Assembly (NCBI RefSeq): GCF_025960985.1
Contig: NZ_JAOQMX010000010.1
Span: forward strand, 29,696-93,695
Origin: Flavobacterium psychraerolatum
GTDB lineage: Bacteria > Bacteroidota > Bacteroidia > Flavobacteriales > Flavobacteriaceae
Direction of reading: 5' to 3'
Length of the DNA: 64,000 nt
Part shown: in pieces, positions 1 through 7,712 of the stretch
How positions within the stretch are numbered: the first letter of the stretch is position 1
How the letters are laid out: the number at the start of each line of letters is the position of its first letter
Program-made: the position numbers and the translations under genes
Notes under the pieces: generated by a model
What the model was told of the DNA's origin: nothing
The model's input: the letters and a program-made list of their open reading frames with translations, nothing else
The model's database searches: none

Positions 1-476
1 TCGATCCCTTCAGAAACCAATGTCTTCCCCTTATTGTCTTCAATTTGTTTCACACGCAAGAGTTTTTGCAAGATCAAATCGGTCAATGAACTCACACGCA
101 TTTCGCGCCATGCTTCACCGTAATCATGATTTTTGGCTTCCATCAATTGTTTGGTTAGCAGCGCTTTAGTATCGTATAATTCGGTAGCTTTTTCTAATGC
201 CAAATCAGGTTGATCAACAACACCCAGCTCCAATTGAATCAAGGCCATGATCGAATAATTAATGATTCCGATGAATTCTCCAGTTTCATCTTCGTCCACT
301 TTTCGAACCTCATTTTCTTGTAAGCTACGGATGCGCTGTGCCTTGATGTAGATTTGATCTGTAAGCGAGGGTAGCCTCAAGATGCGCCATGCACTCCCAT
401 AATCTTTCATTTTTTTGGTGAATAACTCACGGCAAATTGCCATAACTTGATCGTATTCCTGAGAAGTATTGTTCAT
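1..476 (-). CDS. DUF1599 domain protein, 3' end outside the window
   Basis: The reverse strand is open from an ATG at 476 to the left edge, so the C-terminal end is missing. The product begins MNNTSQEYDQVMAICRELF and contains two copies of a similar block: KDYGSAWRILRLPSLTDQI near residue 24 and HDYGEAWREMRVSSLTDLI near residue 116. This internal duplication is what I recall of the DUF1599 (nucleotide modification-associated) family, which often sits beside folP in Bacteroidota. No biochemical role can be read from the sequence. It is transcribed divergently from folP, and a promoter-like match lies just upstream at 506-534. Confidence 0.8.
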   Translation of the reverse strand, partial: MNNTSQEYDQVMAICRELFTKKMKDYGSAWRILRLPSLTDQIYIKAQRIRSLQENEVRKVDEDETGEFIGIINYSIMALIQLELGVVDQPDLALEKATELYDTKALLTKQLMEAKNHDYGEAWREMRVSSLTDLILQKLLRVKQIEDNKGKTLVSEGI

Positions 477-505
477 TATTGATGTATATTTGTCTAAAAT
501 TTTCT

Positions 506-534
506 CAAAAATAAGGATTAAATTTAAAAGTCAA
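506..534 (-). promoter_or_regulatory. Bacteroidota-type promoter for the DUF1599 gene
   Basis: Read on the minus strand, TTG (534-532) is followed after 18 bases by TATTTTTG (513-506), matching the TTG / TAnnTTTG promoter of this phylum. The predicted start of transcription lies near 500, giving a leader of roughly 25 bases before the ATG at 476. Confidence 0.55.
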
Positions 535-539
535 AGGTC

Positions 540-615
540 GTTTAAAGTTTAAAATGTTTAAAGTTTGAGGTCGTTTCCGATTGAGACAATTTTAAACATT
601 TTAAAATCTTTAAAC
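540..615. repeat. AT-rich inverted repeat (GTTTAAAG family)
   Basis: GTTTAAAG plus TTTAAAATGTTTAAA (540-562) is complementary to TTTAAACATTTTAAA (591-605) followed, after an AT bulge, by CTTTAAAC (608-615). That gives a 23-pair hairpin around a loop of about 28 bases. It sits between divergent genes, so it is not an ordinary terminator. A related inverted repeat is found at 55435-55502. Confidence 0.6.
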
Positions 616-634
616 TTTTAATCAATAAATCAAA

Positions 635-1459
635 ATGACCATAAACTGTAACGGACAATTAATAGATTTGAATGCACCCAAAGTAATGGGAATTTTGAAC
701 ATAACACCCAATTCTTTTTTTGACGGTGGAACGTATAAAAATGAAGCTGACATTCTTTCTAAAGTAAATAAAATGCTTGTTGATGGTGCAACCTTCATTG
801 ATATCGGTGCCTATTCAAGCAAACCAAACGCCGAATTTGTTTCAGTTCAAGAAGAAATAAATCGAATCCTGCCGGTTGTAGCACTACTAATGAAGCAATT
901 ACCAGAAGTTATTCTTTCTATAGATACGTTTAGGAGTGAAGTAGCTAGGATTTGTATCGAAAGTGGTGCTGCCATAATCAATGATATTTCCGCAGGAAAA
1001 TTAGACGAAAAAATGATGGAAACCGTCGCAAAAGCACGAGTACCTTACATCATGATGCACATGAAGGGGAATCCGCAGACGATGCAAACATTGACAGATT
1101 ACGATAATATTGTAAAAGAAATGATTTTGTACTTTTCAGAAAGAGTTTTTGAAGCACGTCGTCACGGAATATCAGATATAATAATCGACCCTGGATTTGG
1201 CTTTGCAAAGACATTAGATCAAAATTTTGAAGTGATTCGAAAATTAGAAGACTTTCAAATGCTTGATTTACCATTGTTGGCGGGTATTTCTAGAAAATCA
1301 ATGGTGTACAAAACACTCGAAACCAGCCCCGAAGAAGCATTAAATGGTACGACCGTTTTGAATACGATTTCGTTATCAAAAGGAGCCAATATCTTGCGGG
1401 TGCATGATGTGAAAGAAGCCGCTGAAACAGTAAAATTATGGAATAAGTTAAAGAAATAA
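635..1459 (+). CDS. folP: dihydropteroate synthase
   Basis: Condenses p-aminobenzoate with 6-hydroxymethyl-7,8-dihydropterin pyrophosphate to give dihydropteroate, the sulfonamide-sensitive step of folate synthesis, in the cytoplasm. At 274 residues it has normal length for this TIM-barrel family. The first signature (MGILNITPNSFFDGG, about residues 18-32) and the second region (SIDTFRSEVA near 95) are intact. Later strands carry NDIS, IDPGFGFAKT and GISRKS, with the C-terminal RVHDV that contacts substrate. The ATG start gives the usual N-terminus. The next gene starts directly after the stop codon, so the two are probably co-transcribed. In many relatives I recall a diadenylate cyclase gene following folP; here a lipoprotein gene does. 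Confidence 0.96.
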   Translation: MTINCNGQLIDLNAPKVMGILNITPNSFFDGGTYKNEADILSKVNKMLVDGATFIDIGAYSSKPNAEFVSVQEEINRILPVVALLMKQLPEVILSIDTFRSEVARICIESGAAIINDISAGKLDEKMMETVAKARVPYIMMHMKGNPQTMQTLTDYDNIVKEMILYFSERVFEARRHGISDIIIDPGFGFAKTLDQNFEVIRKLEDFQMLDLPLLAGISRKSMVYKTLETSPEEALNGTTVLNTISLSKGANILRVHDVKEAAETVKLWNKLKK

Positions 1460-2080
1460 ATGATGAAATACCTATCTACAGCACTAGTAGTACTGCTTTT
1501 TTCATGCGGAAAAGAGGAAAATATACAATTGCCCAAAGCGGCTAAAACTATTGTAAGCGATGTGCAAGATCACTCGCCAATTTATATTTTTTTTAGATCG
1601 AAAGAAAAAGATACGTTGGCAGAAGTAAATCGAAAAAATAGCATTATAACTACCAATTGGATTTTGAATATCGATGCACGCTTACCATTGAAATTGGTTA
1701 TTCCGGAAGTGATGAAATTGCAGGAAAAGAAGCGACAAGAGAAAGCCCATAAAAATGAGAAAGCAGAGAATTTTTATGCCTACGCTGATACCATCGGAAA
1801 AAATATGGCTTTCATTCCGTTTACGAAGGTTTTTTATAAAATTGGGAAACCGGATAAAAACAAATTAGTTTTTCATTTTCGAAAAGGAAACGATTTTATT
1901 ATTTTAAATGGTGTTGAAGTTAAGAAAACAGATTTGATAACAGAATTTGGTAAAATTAAATTTGAAGTTATGCCTGATGTTGTTTTGCAGTTCGACAAGA
2001 ATATGTCCTATGCTGAATATCTTCAAAATAAAATTCTAATAGAGGACTTTAAAGGTACAAATGAAGAATATATTTTTTAA
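1460..2080 (+). CDS. predicted lipoprotein of unknown function
   Basis: I do not recognise a named family. The 206-residue product starts with a short signal sequence whose lipobox LFSC places the modified cysteine at residue 16, followed by charged GKEE, so it should be a membrane-anchored lipoprotein. The mature part is lysine-rich, with a likely coiled or helical stretch around residues 88-110 (MKLQEKKRQEKAHKNEKAEN) and mixed beta-type sequence after it. There is no catalytic motif I can name. The ATG follows the folP stop codon with no gap, indicating translational coupling or at least a shared mRNA. A strong terminator closes the pair at 2136-2187. Confidence 0.75.
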   Translation: MMKYLSTALVVLLFSCGKEENIQLPKAAKTIVSDVQDHSPIYIFFRSKEKDTLAEVNRKNSIITTNWILNIDARLPLKLVIPEVMKLQEKKRQEKAHKNEKAENFYAYADTIGKNMAFIPFTKVFYKIGKPDKNKLVFHFRKGNDFIILNGVEVKKTDLITEFGKIKFEVMPDVVLQFDKNMSYAEYLQNKILIEDFKGTNEEYIF

Positions 2081-2135
2081 GCTGAATTTTTAATTGCGTC
2101 AAGTTTTAGCTGGATGATAATAAATGATTATTAAG

Positions 2136-2187
2136 AAGGCTTTATCCGAAAACGATCATGTTTTCGGCTAAAGCCTTTATTTTTTGC
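2136..2187 (+). terminator. intrinsic terminator after folP operon
   Basis: AAGGCTTTA-CCGAAAAC pairs with GTTTTCGG-TAAAGCCTT around a small GATCAT loop, giving about 17 pairs, and is followed by a TATTTTTT run. Confidence 0.85.
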
Positions 2188-2195
2188 AACAGTTC

Positions 2196-2215
2196 AATCG
2201 GTCTAAAGACCGATT
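2196..2215. repeat. 20-base perfect palindromic hairpin
   Basis: AATCGGTCT, AA, AGACCGATT: a perfect nine-pair inverted repeat with no T-run, lying between the terminator of the folP unit and the end of rlmH. Role unknown. Confidence 0.5.
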
Positions 2216-2337
2216 CTATTGATTTTAAAGAAATTATATTTCCAGAAAACAATGATCACTAAAACTGAAAAAGGGTCGCTTGAGAGTTTCGGTTTTTAAA
2301 CTTGAAATCTTAAACAAAAAAAACTTTAAACTTTTTT

Positions 2338-2811
2338 TTATTGATGATGATAAGGTTCGTTCTTCAAAATAGTAAAACCGCGATATAATTGTTCGATAAA
2401 AAACAAGCGTACCATTTGATGGGAAAACGTCATTAGCGAAAGTGAAATTTTACCTTTTGCTTTAGCATAAACCGTATCTGAGAAACCATAAGGACCACCA
2501 ATCACAAACACAAGCGTTTTGACACCCGAGTTCATTTTTTTCTGCAAATCTTCCGAAAAAGCGACACTTGAGAATGTTTTTCCGTTTTCGTCCAACAAAA
2601 TTAATTGGTCAGTGGGTGTGATTTTCGATAAAATCAATTCGCCTTCTTTTTCTTTTTGTTGACTTTCAGACAAGTTTTTTACATTTTTTATATCTGGAAT
2701 CACTTCCAAATCAAATTTGATATAAAAAGACAAACGCTTGGTGTAATCATCAATCAGGGTTTGAAGTGCTTTATTGTCAGTTTTGCCTATTGCAAGTAGT
2801 TTGATATTCAT
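2338..2811 (-). CDS. rlmH: 23S rRNA pseudouridine-1915 N3-methyltransferase
   Basis: Methylates N3 of pseudouridine 1915 in helix 69 of 23S rRNA using S-adenosylmethionine, acting on assembled 70S ribosomes. The 157-residue length is exactly typical of this SPOUT (trefoil-knot) family. The knot motif VIGGPYGFSD is at about 103-112, and the conserved C-terminus LSLMTFSHQMVR...RGFTILKNEPYHHQ is complete. The start overlaps the end of the upstream DUF1801 gene by four bases (ATGA), so the two are translationally coupled. Confidence 0.95.
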   Translation of the reverse strand: MNIKLLAIGKTDNKALQTLIDDYTKRLSFYIKFDLEVIPDIKNVKNLSESQQKEKEGELILSKITPTDQLILLDENGKTFSSVAFSEDLQKKMNSGVKTLVFVIGGPYGFSDTVYAKAKGKISLSLMTFSHQMVRLFFIEQLYRGFTILKNEPYHHQ

Positions 2812-3188
2812 GTATTTTGCTGATTTATTTGTTCTTTTCGATATACTACCATTTTAATGATTAATTCTGTTGGTAGCGGTTTGTCTAATGGGAACTGTAC
2901 AGAGCCTTTTCCTTTCTTGAATTCAGTTAAATCGGTCTCAAATTTTTCTATAGTTGTAGGATGTGGATAAAATCCAACATGATTTTTATATCCAGCAATC
3001 ATAATTTGATGCTCTCTTTTTCCTCCTTCTATTAGTGAATAAGAAGGTATATTGTAATTGAATAATTCTATTGCATTTGGAGCTCCTTGTAAAATACGTT
3101 TTTTTAATTCAAGTAGCATTTTTTTTGTTCTTTCAGGTTGTGCATTAAAATATTCTGCAACTGTTTTCAAATTATCTTTTTCGCTCAT
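2808..3188 (-). CDS. DUF1801 (YdhG-like) domain protein
   Basis: A 126-residue cytoplasmic protein with features of the DUF1801 fold: an N-terminal helix (VAEYFNAQPERTKKMLLELKKRI), a central NYNIPSYSL motif near residue 45, and IMIAGYKNHVGFYPHP followed by KGSVQFPLDKPLP. Members of this family include proteins annotated as iron chaperones, but the function is not settled and nothing here specifies it. It lies in a tight minus-strand run, four bases downstream of the ABC ATPase gene and overlapping rlmH by four bases. Confidence 0.85.
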   Translation of the reverse strand: MSEKDNLKTVAEYFNAQPERTKKMLLELKKRILQGAPNAIELFNYNIPSYSLIEGGKREHQIMIAGYKNHVGFYPHPTTIEKFETDLTEFKKGKGSVQFPLDKPLPTELIIKMVVYRKEQINQQNT

Positions 3189-3192
3189 ATTT

Positions 3193-4431
3193 CTACTTTT
3201 GAATTTTGATTTTTCCTTCAGATCCTGTTGGTTTTGGTGTCAATTCCAAAATAGAATTCGGTGCCAATAATTTTTCTATTCGATGTGATACAAATATAAT
3301 AGCAATATTGGTTTCACGCGCTAAATGTGATATGAGTTGCGTTACCAATGCCACGTTTTCATCGTCCAATCCCTCTGTGGGTTCATCTAGAATTAATAAA
3401 GGAGGATGTTTTACTACTGCTCGGATAATCATAATCACCCGTTGTTGCCCAACAGATAAGTTGATGAAGGGAGTTTTGCGTAATGCTTCCATATTTAGGA
3501 ATGATAGCCATTCCAATGCAATTTTAACTTGTAAGTTACTTGGTTGAATGTACAGACCAATAGAATCAAAAAATCCAGAGAGAATCATTTGTTCAGTAGT
3601 ATGTTTCTTTTGATATAAATCCATCATGGCTGATGAAAATTGCCCGATATTTTTCTTAATATCCCAAATGCTTTCGCCGCTGCCTTTCTTTTTACCAAAA
3701 AGATACAAATCTTGGCCATAGCCTTTTGGGTTATCACCGGTTATCAAAGATAAAATAGTGCTTTTTCCGGATCCATTAGGACCTATTAATTGCCAAAATT
3801 CTCCTTTTTTGATGGTCCAATTTATACCGTTAAGAATGGGTTTTTCATTATAACTAACCTTCAAATTGTTCATTTGGATCAAAATAGGGTCGGGGCAATC
3901 TACAATTTCAATAGGATTTGGTACTTTATTTAGCGGTACAAGTGGTGCTGTCGATATAGTTTCTAAAGCTTGTAACGCAAATGAATTGTCTATAATTTGG
4001 CGTTTGGTTGGTATAAAAGCAAGTTGGTCTTCGGTACGATTCACAATTTGGATTAAAACAATCTCTTGTGCCAGTTGTTCTAATTGGAGTACTAGCTCTT
4101 TTCTAGAATTATGATCCAAGTGGTCCATTGGATTATCAAGAATTATAAAATCAGGATTTTGGCTAATACAGTATTTTAAAAACGCTTTTTTGCGTTCACC
4201 AGAGGAGAAGGTGCGCAGTTGGCGGTGTGTATCAGGTGCCGCTTCAACTGAATCGTATTGGTATTCTTTTTCGATAAATTTTTCGATGGCTAAATCGGAG
4301 AAAAGAATCCCTTTTTTGGAATTAAAGAACAGTAATTCCCCCTCTGCTTTGCTTTTGAGAATGGTGTCAATAAAATCTTTTTTGGCAACTTGATTGCGTA
4401 AAAGGATATCCAAATGTGTTAACTTTTGCAT
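3193..4431 (-). CDS. tandem ABC ATPase with degenerate first domain (ModF/PhrA-like)
   Basis: A 412-residue soluble protein with two ABC-ATPase halves and no membrane segments. The second half is complete: Walker A (LIGPNGSGKST near 216), signature LSVGQQR near 325 and Walker B LLILDEPTEGLDD near 350. The first half keeps a signature (FSSGERKK near 75) and a Walker B variant (FIILDNPMDHLDH near 95) but has no Walker A loop at its N-terminus, so it probably cannot bind ATP normally. The layout resembles ModF/PhrA-type proteins annotated for molybdate transport or photorepair. The substrate and role are unknown. It is the first or second gene of a minus-strand run reaching rlmH, 19 bases after the MFS gene. 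Confidence 0.8.
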   Translation of the reverse strand: MQKLTHLDILLRNQVAKKDFIDTILKSKAEGELLFFNSKKGILFSDLAIEKFIEKEYQYDSVEAAPDTHRQLRTFSSGERKKAFLKYCISQNPDFIILDNPMDHLDHNSRKELVLQLEQLAQEIVLIQIVNRTEDQLAFIPTKRQIIDNSFALQALETISTAPLVPLNKVPNPIEIVDCPDPILIQMNNLKVSYNEKPILNGINWTIKKGEFWQLIGPNGSGKSTILSLITGDNPKGYGQDLYLFGKKKGSGESIWDIKKNIGQFSSAMMDLYQKKHTTEQMILSGFFDSIGLYIQPSNLQVKIALEWLSFLNMEALRKTPFINLSVGQQRVIMIIRAVVKHPPLLILDEPTEGLDDENVALVTQLISHLARETNIAIIFVSHRIEKLLAPNSILELTPKPTGSEGKIKIQK

Positions 4432-4450
4432 TCTATATTTTTTTTGAAGT

Positions 4451-5680
4451 TTAATTTTTTTTTCTGTTTTCGATGTTGGGTAAGAAACCTGTTATGATTC
4501 CGATTAAAGGTAAAAACGCACAGACTTGAAAAACATATTCAATAGACGTTATGTCGGCAAGCTTTCCTAAAATTGCAGATCCAACTCCAGCCATTCCAAA
4601 AGCGAATCCAAAGAAAAGCCCCGCCACTAATCCTACTTTTCCGGGTAATAATTCGGTTGCATAAACCAAGATTGCAGAAAAAGCTGAAGAAAGAATTAAT
4701 CCTATAATCACTGACAGTATTCCTACCCAAAACAAAGGTACATAAGGTAGAAGTAAGGTAAAAGGGGCAACTCCAAGAATTGATACCCAAATTACGTATT
4801 TACGTCCAAATGTATCACCCAACGGACCTCCAATTACAGTTCCTATTGCTACAGCCCCTAAAAAGGCAAATAAATACAGTTGGGATTCTTGAATGGAGAC
4901 ATGAAATTTTTCAATTAGGAAAAAAGTATAATAACTGGTAATGCTCGTTAAGTAAAAATATTTTGAAAATATTAAAATTAGCAATACAATCAGTGATGAA
5001 ACTACTTTTTTACGAGATAAATGATGATTGATAATTGTTTCAACTGTTTTATTAACGCGTTTTGACTCCAGATGTTGTCGATACCAAATCCCAATTTTGT
5101 ACAAAACAAAAATCCCAATTAAGGCAATTAAGCAAAAATATATTATGTAGTATTGTCCGTTTGGCATAATAATTAAAGCGGCCAAAAGCGGTCCGATGGC
5201 ACTACCAGCATTACCACCCAATTGAAAAATAGATTGAGCCAATCCTTTTTTTCCACCAGAGGCTAAATGGGCTACTCTCGAAGATTCTGGATGAAAAATG
5301 GAGGATCCAATGCCAATTAAGCTTACGGAAATTAATAAATATGTGAAACTATTTGCTACCGAAACAAAAAACAGACCTACCAAAGTAAATGTCATTCCGA
5401 TTATTAAGGAAAAAGGTTTTGATTTTTTATCGGTATACATACCTACAAAGGGTTGTAAAATCGAAGCTGTCAATTGATAGGTAAAGGTAATCATACCAAT
5501 TTGAGCAAAACTAAGTTGAAATTTTTCTTTGAATAAAGGATATACTGAAGGAATAATGGCTTGCAGTAAATCATTAATAAAATGGGCAAAACTAATGGTG
5601 AATAGAATAGAGTAAAGGGTTTTTTGAACGAGTTCGGGTGACTCATTAGTATTCTTATTATGTGGAGTTACAGTTTGCAT
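4451..5680 (-). CDS. MFS transporter, fosmidomycin-resistance (Fsr) family
   Basis: A 409-residue integral inner-membrane protein with about 12 hydrophobic segments in two halves, split by a charged loop near residues 198-215 (YRQHLESKRVNKTVE). The early stretch FAHFINDLLQAIIPSVYPLFKEKFQLS and the segment GIGSSIFHPESSRVAHLASGGKKGLAQSIFQLGGN are characteristic of Fsr-type drug:proton antiporters. The likely job is efflux of small toxic compounds; the substrate cannot be told from the sequence. It is divergent from the AraC-type regulator at 5749, with 68 bases between the starts, so that regulator is the obvious candidate controller. Confidence 0.9.
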   Translation of the reverse strand: MQTVTPHNKNTNESPELVQKTLYSILFTISFAHFINDLLQAIIPSVYPLFKEKFQLSFAQIGMITFTYQLTASILQPFVGMYTDKKSKPFSLIIGMTFTLVGLFFVSVANSFTYLLISVSLIGIGSSIFHPESSRVAHLASGGKKGLAQSIFQLGGNAGSAIGPLLAALIIMPNGQYYIIYFCLIALIGIFVLYKIGIWYRQHLESKRVNKTVETIINHHLSRKKVVSSLIVLLILIFSKYFYLTSITSYYTFFLIEKFHVSIQESQLYLFAFLGAVAIGTVIGGPLGDTFGRKYVIWVSILGVAPFTLLLPYVPLFWVGILSVIIGLILSSAFSAILVYATELLPGKVGLVAGLFFGFAFGMAGVGSAILGKLADITSIEYVFQVCAFLPLIGIITGFLPNIENRKKN

Positions 5681-5736
5681 TACTATTTTAATTTTTTATT
5701 TTGCAAAGTTCGGCTAAAAAGAATTGTCCAAATTAC

Positions 5737-5744
5737 TATATTTG
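5737..5744 (+). promoter_or_regulatory. TATATTTG promoter box directly before the araC-type start
   Basis: TATATTTG ends only four bases before the ATG at 5749, so the transcript would begin at or next to the start codon (leaderless or nearly so). The TTG at 5724-5726 is too close for a standard upstream element, so the -33 part is weak. Confidence 0.5.
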
Positions 5745-5748
5745 AACA

Positions 5749-6531
5749 ATGAATAACGATTATCAGACATATACAGTTTTGGATTATGGATTTCAAATAA
5801 ATCCGTTGTTGCCTGTAATTGGGTATAGTGAAGATATTTCGGAAGCTGTTTGCTTAACTCACTCTCATCCTCGAGGGCAATTATTATATGCAACAACAGG
5901 TGTAATGAAGGTAATTGTCAATAATCAAATTTGGTTTGTAAATCCGTTGCAAGCAATCTGGATTCCAGGAGGAGCAGAGCATCAAGTTTATTTTCAAATG
6001 AATGTGGGTTTGTATAGTGCTTTTATTGATCCATCGTGCGCAAGCAGATTGCCAAAAAAAAGTTGTGCTTTTGATATTTCTATATTATTAAAGGAATTGC
6101 TGTTTAAAATTATTTTATTCGAAAGAGAAAATATTTTTGCACTCAATCAAGAAAAGGTAGTAGCTGTTTTTTTAGATGAATTATCATTGATTGTACCGAG
6201 TGAAACTTTTTTACCAATGAGTAATCATGTCATCCTGAATAAAATTTTGAATTTATTGATACAAAATATGGCTAGTAAACAGGGTATTGAATATTATGCA
6301 GCACTAGCTTGCGTGAGTAGTAGAACGCTATCTCGAATTTTTATTAAGGAGTTGGGAATGAATTTTAGTGATTGGTGTATTCGATTAAAAGTATTGGAGG
6401 CTATAAAAATGTTGGGAGAAAAGCAATCTGTGAAGGAAATAGCTTTGGACTTAGGATATGAAAACACGAGTGCTTTTATACATATGTTTAAGAAAAATAC
6501 AGGGAAAACTCCTGCTACATTTATAACGTAA
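5749..6531 (+). CDS. AraC-family transcriptional regulator
   Basis: A 260-residue protein with an N-terminal cupin-like sensor (HSHPRGQLLYATTGVMKVIV near residues 38-57 and IWIPGGAEHQVYF near 75) and a C-terminal pair of helix-turn-helix motifs. The first HTH is around YYAALACVSSRTLSRIFIKELG (about 182-203). The second is around SVKEIALDLGYENTSAFIHMFKKNTG (about 226-251), which carries the family signature. Its position divergent to the Fsr-type pump suggests that it controls that pump, as is common for such pairs; the inducer is unknown. The predicted mRNA start coincides with the ATG. Confidence 0.92.
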   Translation: MNNDYQTYTVLDYGFQINPLLPVIGYSEDISEAVCLTHSHPRGQLLYATTGVMKVIVNNQIWFVNPLQAIWIPGGAEHQVYFQMNVGLYSAFIDPSCASRLPKKSCAFDISILLKELLFKIILFERENIFALNQEKVVAVFLDELSLIVPSETFLPMSNHVILNKILNLLIQNMASKQGIEYYAALACVSSRTLSRIFIKELGMNFSDWCIRLKVLEAIKMLGEKQSVKEIALDLGYENTSAFIHMFKKNTGKTPATFIT

Positions 6532-6588
6532 AAAAAGGAAATCAAACATTATTTTGAATAAAAAGTGCTTATCGGACTGTTTTTTTTT

Positions 6589-6705
6589 GCGTGAGGGATA
6601 GGAGCAATCCGCCGAAGCGGTGCGGATAGCCCGACAGTAGCGAGTAAAGGGGCTTACTAATAAAAAAGTGAAAGAAGCCCCTTTGCTTGCTACTGGCACG
6701 CCCAG
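6589..6705 (+). repeat. structured intergenic element, copy A
   Basis: Starts GCGTGAGGGATAG and ends CACGCCC, with the outer GCGTG/CACGC complementary. Inside are a short hairpin CCGC-CGAA-GCGG followed by GGATAGCCCGACAG, and a long hairpin of about 21 pairs. In the long hairpin CAGTAGC pairs with GCTACTG and AAAGGGGCTT pairs with AAGCCCCTTT. A second copy with the same architecture but different stem bases lies at 60528-60645. No T-run follows, so it is not a plain terminator. Related variants are at 16465, 36651 and 46886. Confidence 0.75.
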
Positions 6706-6824
6706 ATAATTTTCAGGCTAATTTACTTAATGTTTGTAGTTGATAAAAAATGATAAAGACTATGGAACTAATTTTCATTTCGCCAAAAATGTCTTATTTT
6801 AGCCTAAATAAATAACGATATCAA

Positions 6825-7682
6825 ATGATTACTGAAGCTCAATTCCAGGATGAATTACAAATATTAATTGCAAATGCTATTCGCGAAGATGTTGGCGATG
6901 GCGATCATAGTTCCTTGGCTTGTATTCCAGAGTCAGCGCAGGGAAAAGCAAAACTTTTGGTGAAAGATGACGGTATTATTGCTGGCGTTTCTTTTGCAAA
7001 AATGATTTTTGAGTATGTAGATCCAAATTTACAAGTAGAAACTTTTATTGAAGATGGAGCTGCAGTGAAATATGGCGACATCGTTTTTCATGTTGCAGGA
7101 AGCTCACAATCGATTTTGAAGGCAGAACGATTAGTATTGAATTCTATGCAAAGAATGTCGGCTATTGCGACCAAAACCAATAGTTATGTCCGATTGTTGG
7201 CAGGAACGAATACTAAAATACTCGATACTAGAAAAACTACACCAAGCTTTCGAGTGGCTGAGAAATGGGCTGTGAAAATTGGTGGTGGTGAGAATCATCG
7301 TTTTGCACTCTATGACATGGTGATGTTGAAAGACAATCACATTGATTTTGCAGGTGGAATTGGATTGGCAATAGCTAAAACAAAAGACTATTTGAAAGCT
7401 GAAAATCGAAATTTGAAAATTATTGTGGAAGCTAGAAATATTCAAGAAGTGAAAGAGATTTTGGCTGCCAAAGGAGTTTTTAGGATTTTACTAGATAATT
7501 TTGATTACAAAATGACTCGAGAAGCTGTTGCTTTAATTGGAAACGAATGTTTGACTGAATCATCAGGGAATATTAATGAGGAAACTATTAGGCAATATGC
7601 AGAATGTGGCGTAAATTACATTTCTTCGGGAGCTTTGACGCATTCGATTTACAATATGGATTTGAGTTTAAAAGCGATTTAG
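6825..7682 (+). CDS. nadC: nicotinate-nucleotide pyrophosphorylase (quinolinate phosphoribosyltransferase)
   Basis: Converts quinolinate and PRPP to nicotinate mononucleotide, CO2 and pyrophosphate in de novo NAD synthesis. The 285-residue product has the full family pattern: an N-terminal EDVGDGDHSS, the central LNSMQRMSAIATKT, ILDTRKTTPSFR (about 129-140), KIGGGENHRFALYDMVMLKDNHID (about 152-175) and the C-terminal VNYISSGALTHS phosphate-binding segment. No other nad genes are adjacent. The 31 bases to the BrkB-family gene suggest that the two share a transcript. Confidence 0.96.
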   Translation: MITEAQFQDELQILIANAIREDVGDGDHSSLACIPESAQGKAKLLVKDDGIIAGVSFAKMIFEYVDPNLQVETFIEDGAAVKYGDIVFHVAGSSQSILKAERLVLNSMQRMSAIATKTNSYVRLLAGTNTKILDTRKTTPSFRVAEKWAVKIGGGENHRFALYDMVMLKDNHIDFAGGIGLAIAKTKDYLKAENRNLKIIVEARNIQEVKEILAAKGVFRILLDNFDYKMTREAVALIGNECLTESSGNINEETIRQYAECGVNYISSGALTHSIYNMDLSLKAI

Positions 7683-7712
7683 AATTTATTCTAGCACTAA
7701 AAAACACTATAA

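Noticed and set aside
7131..7445. Long antisense frames inside nadC and many other genes
   Set aside because: They shadow strongly conserved coding sequences on the other strand and have no promoter or domain of their own.
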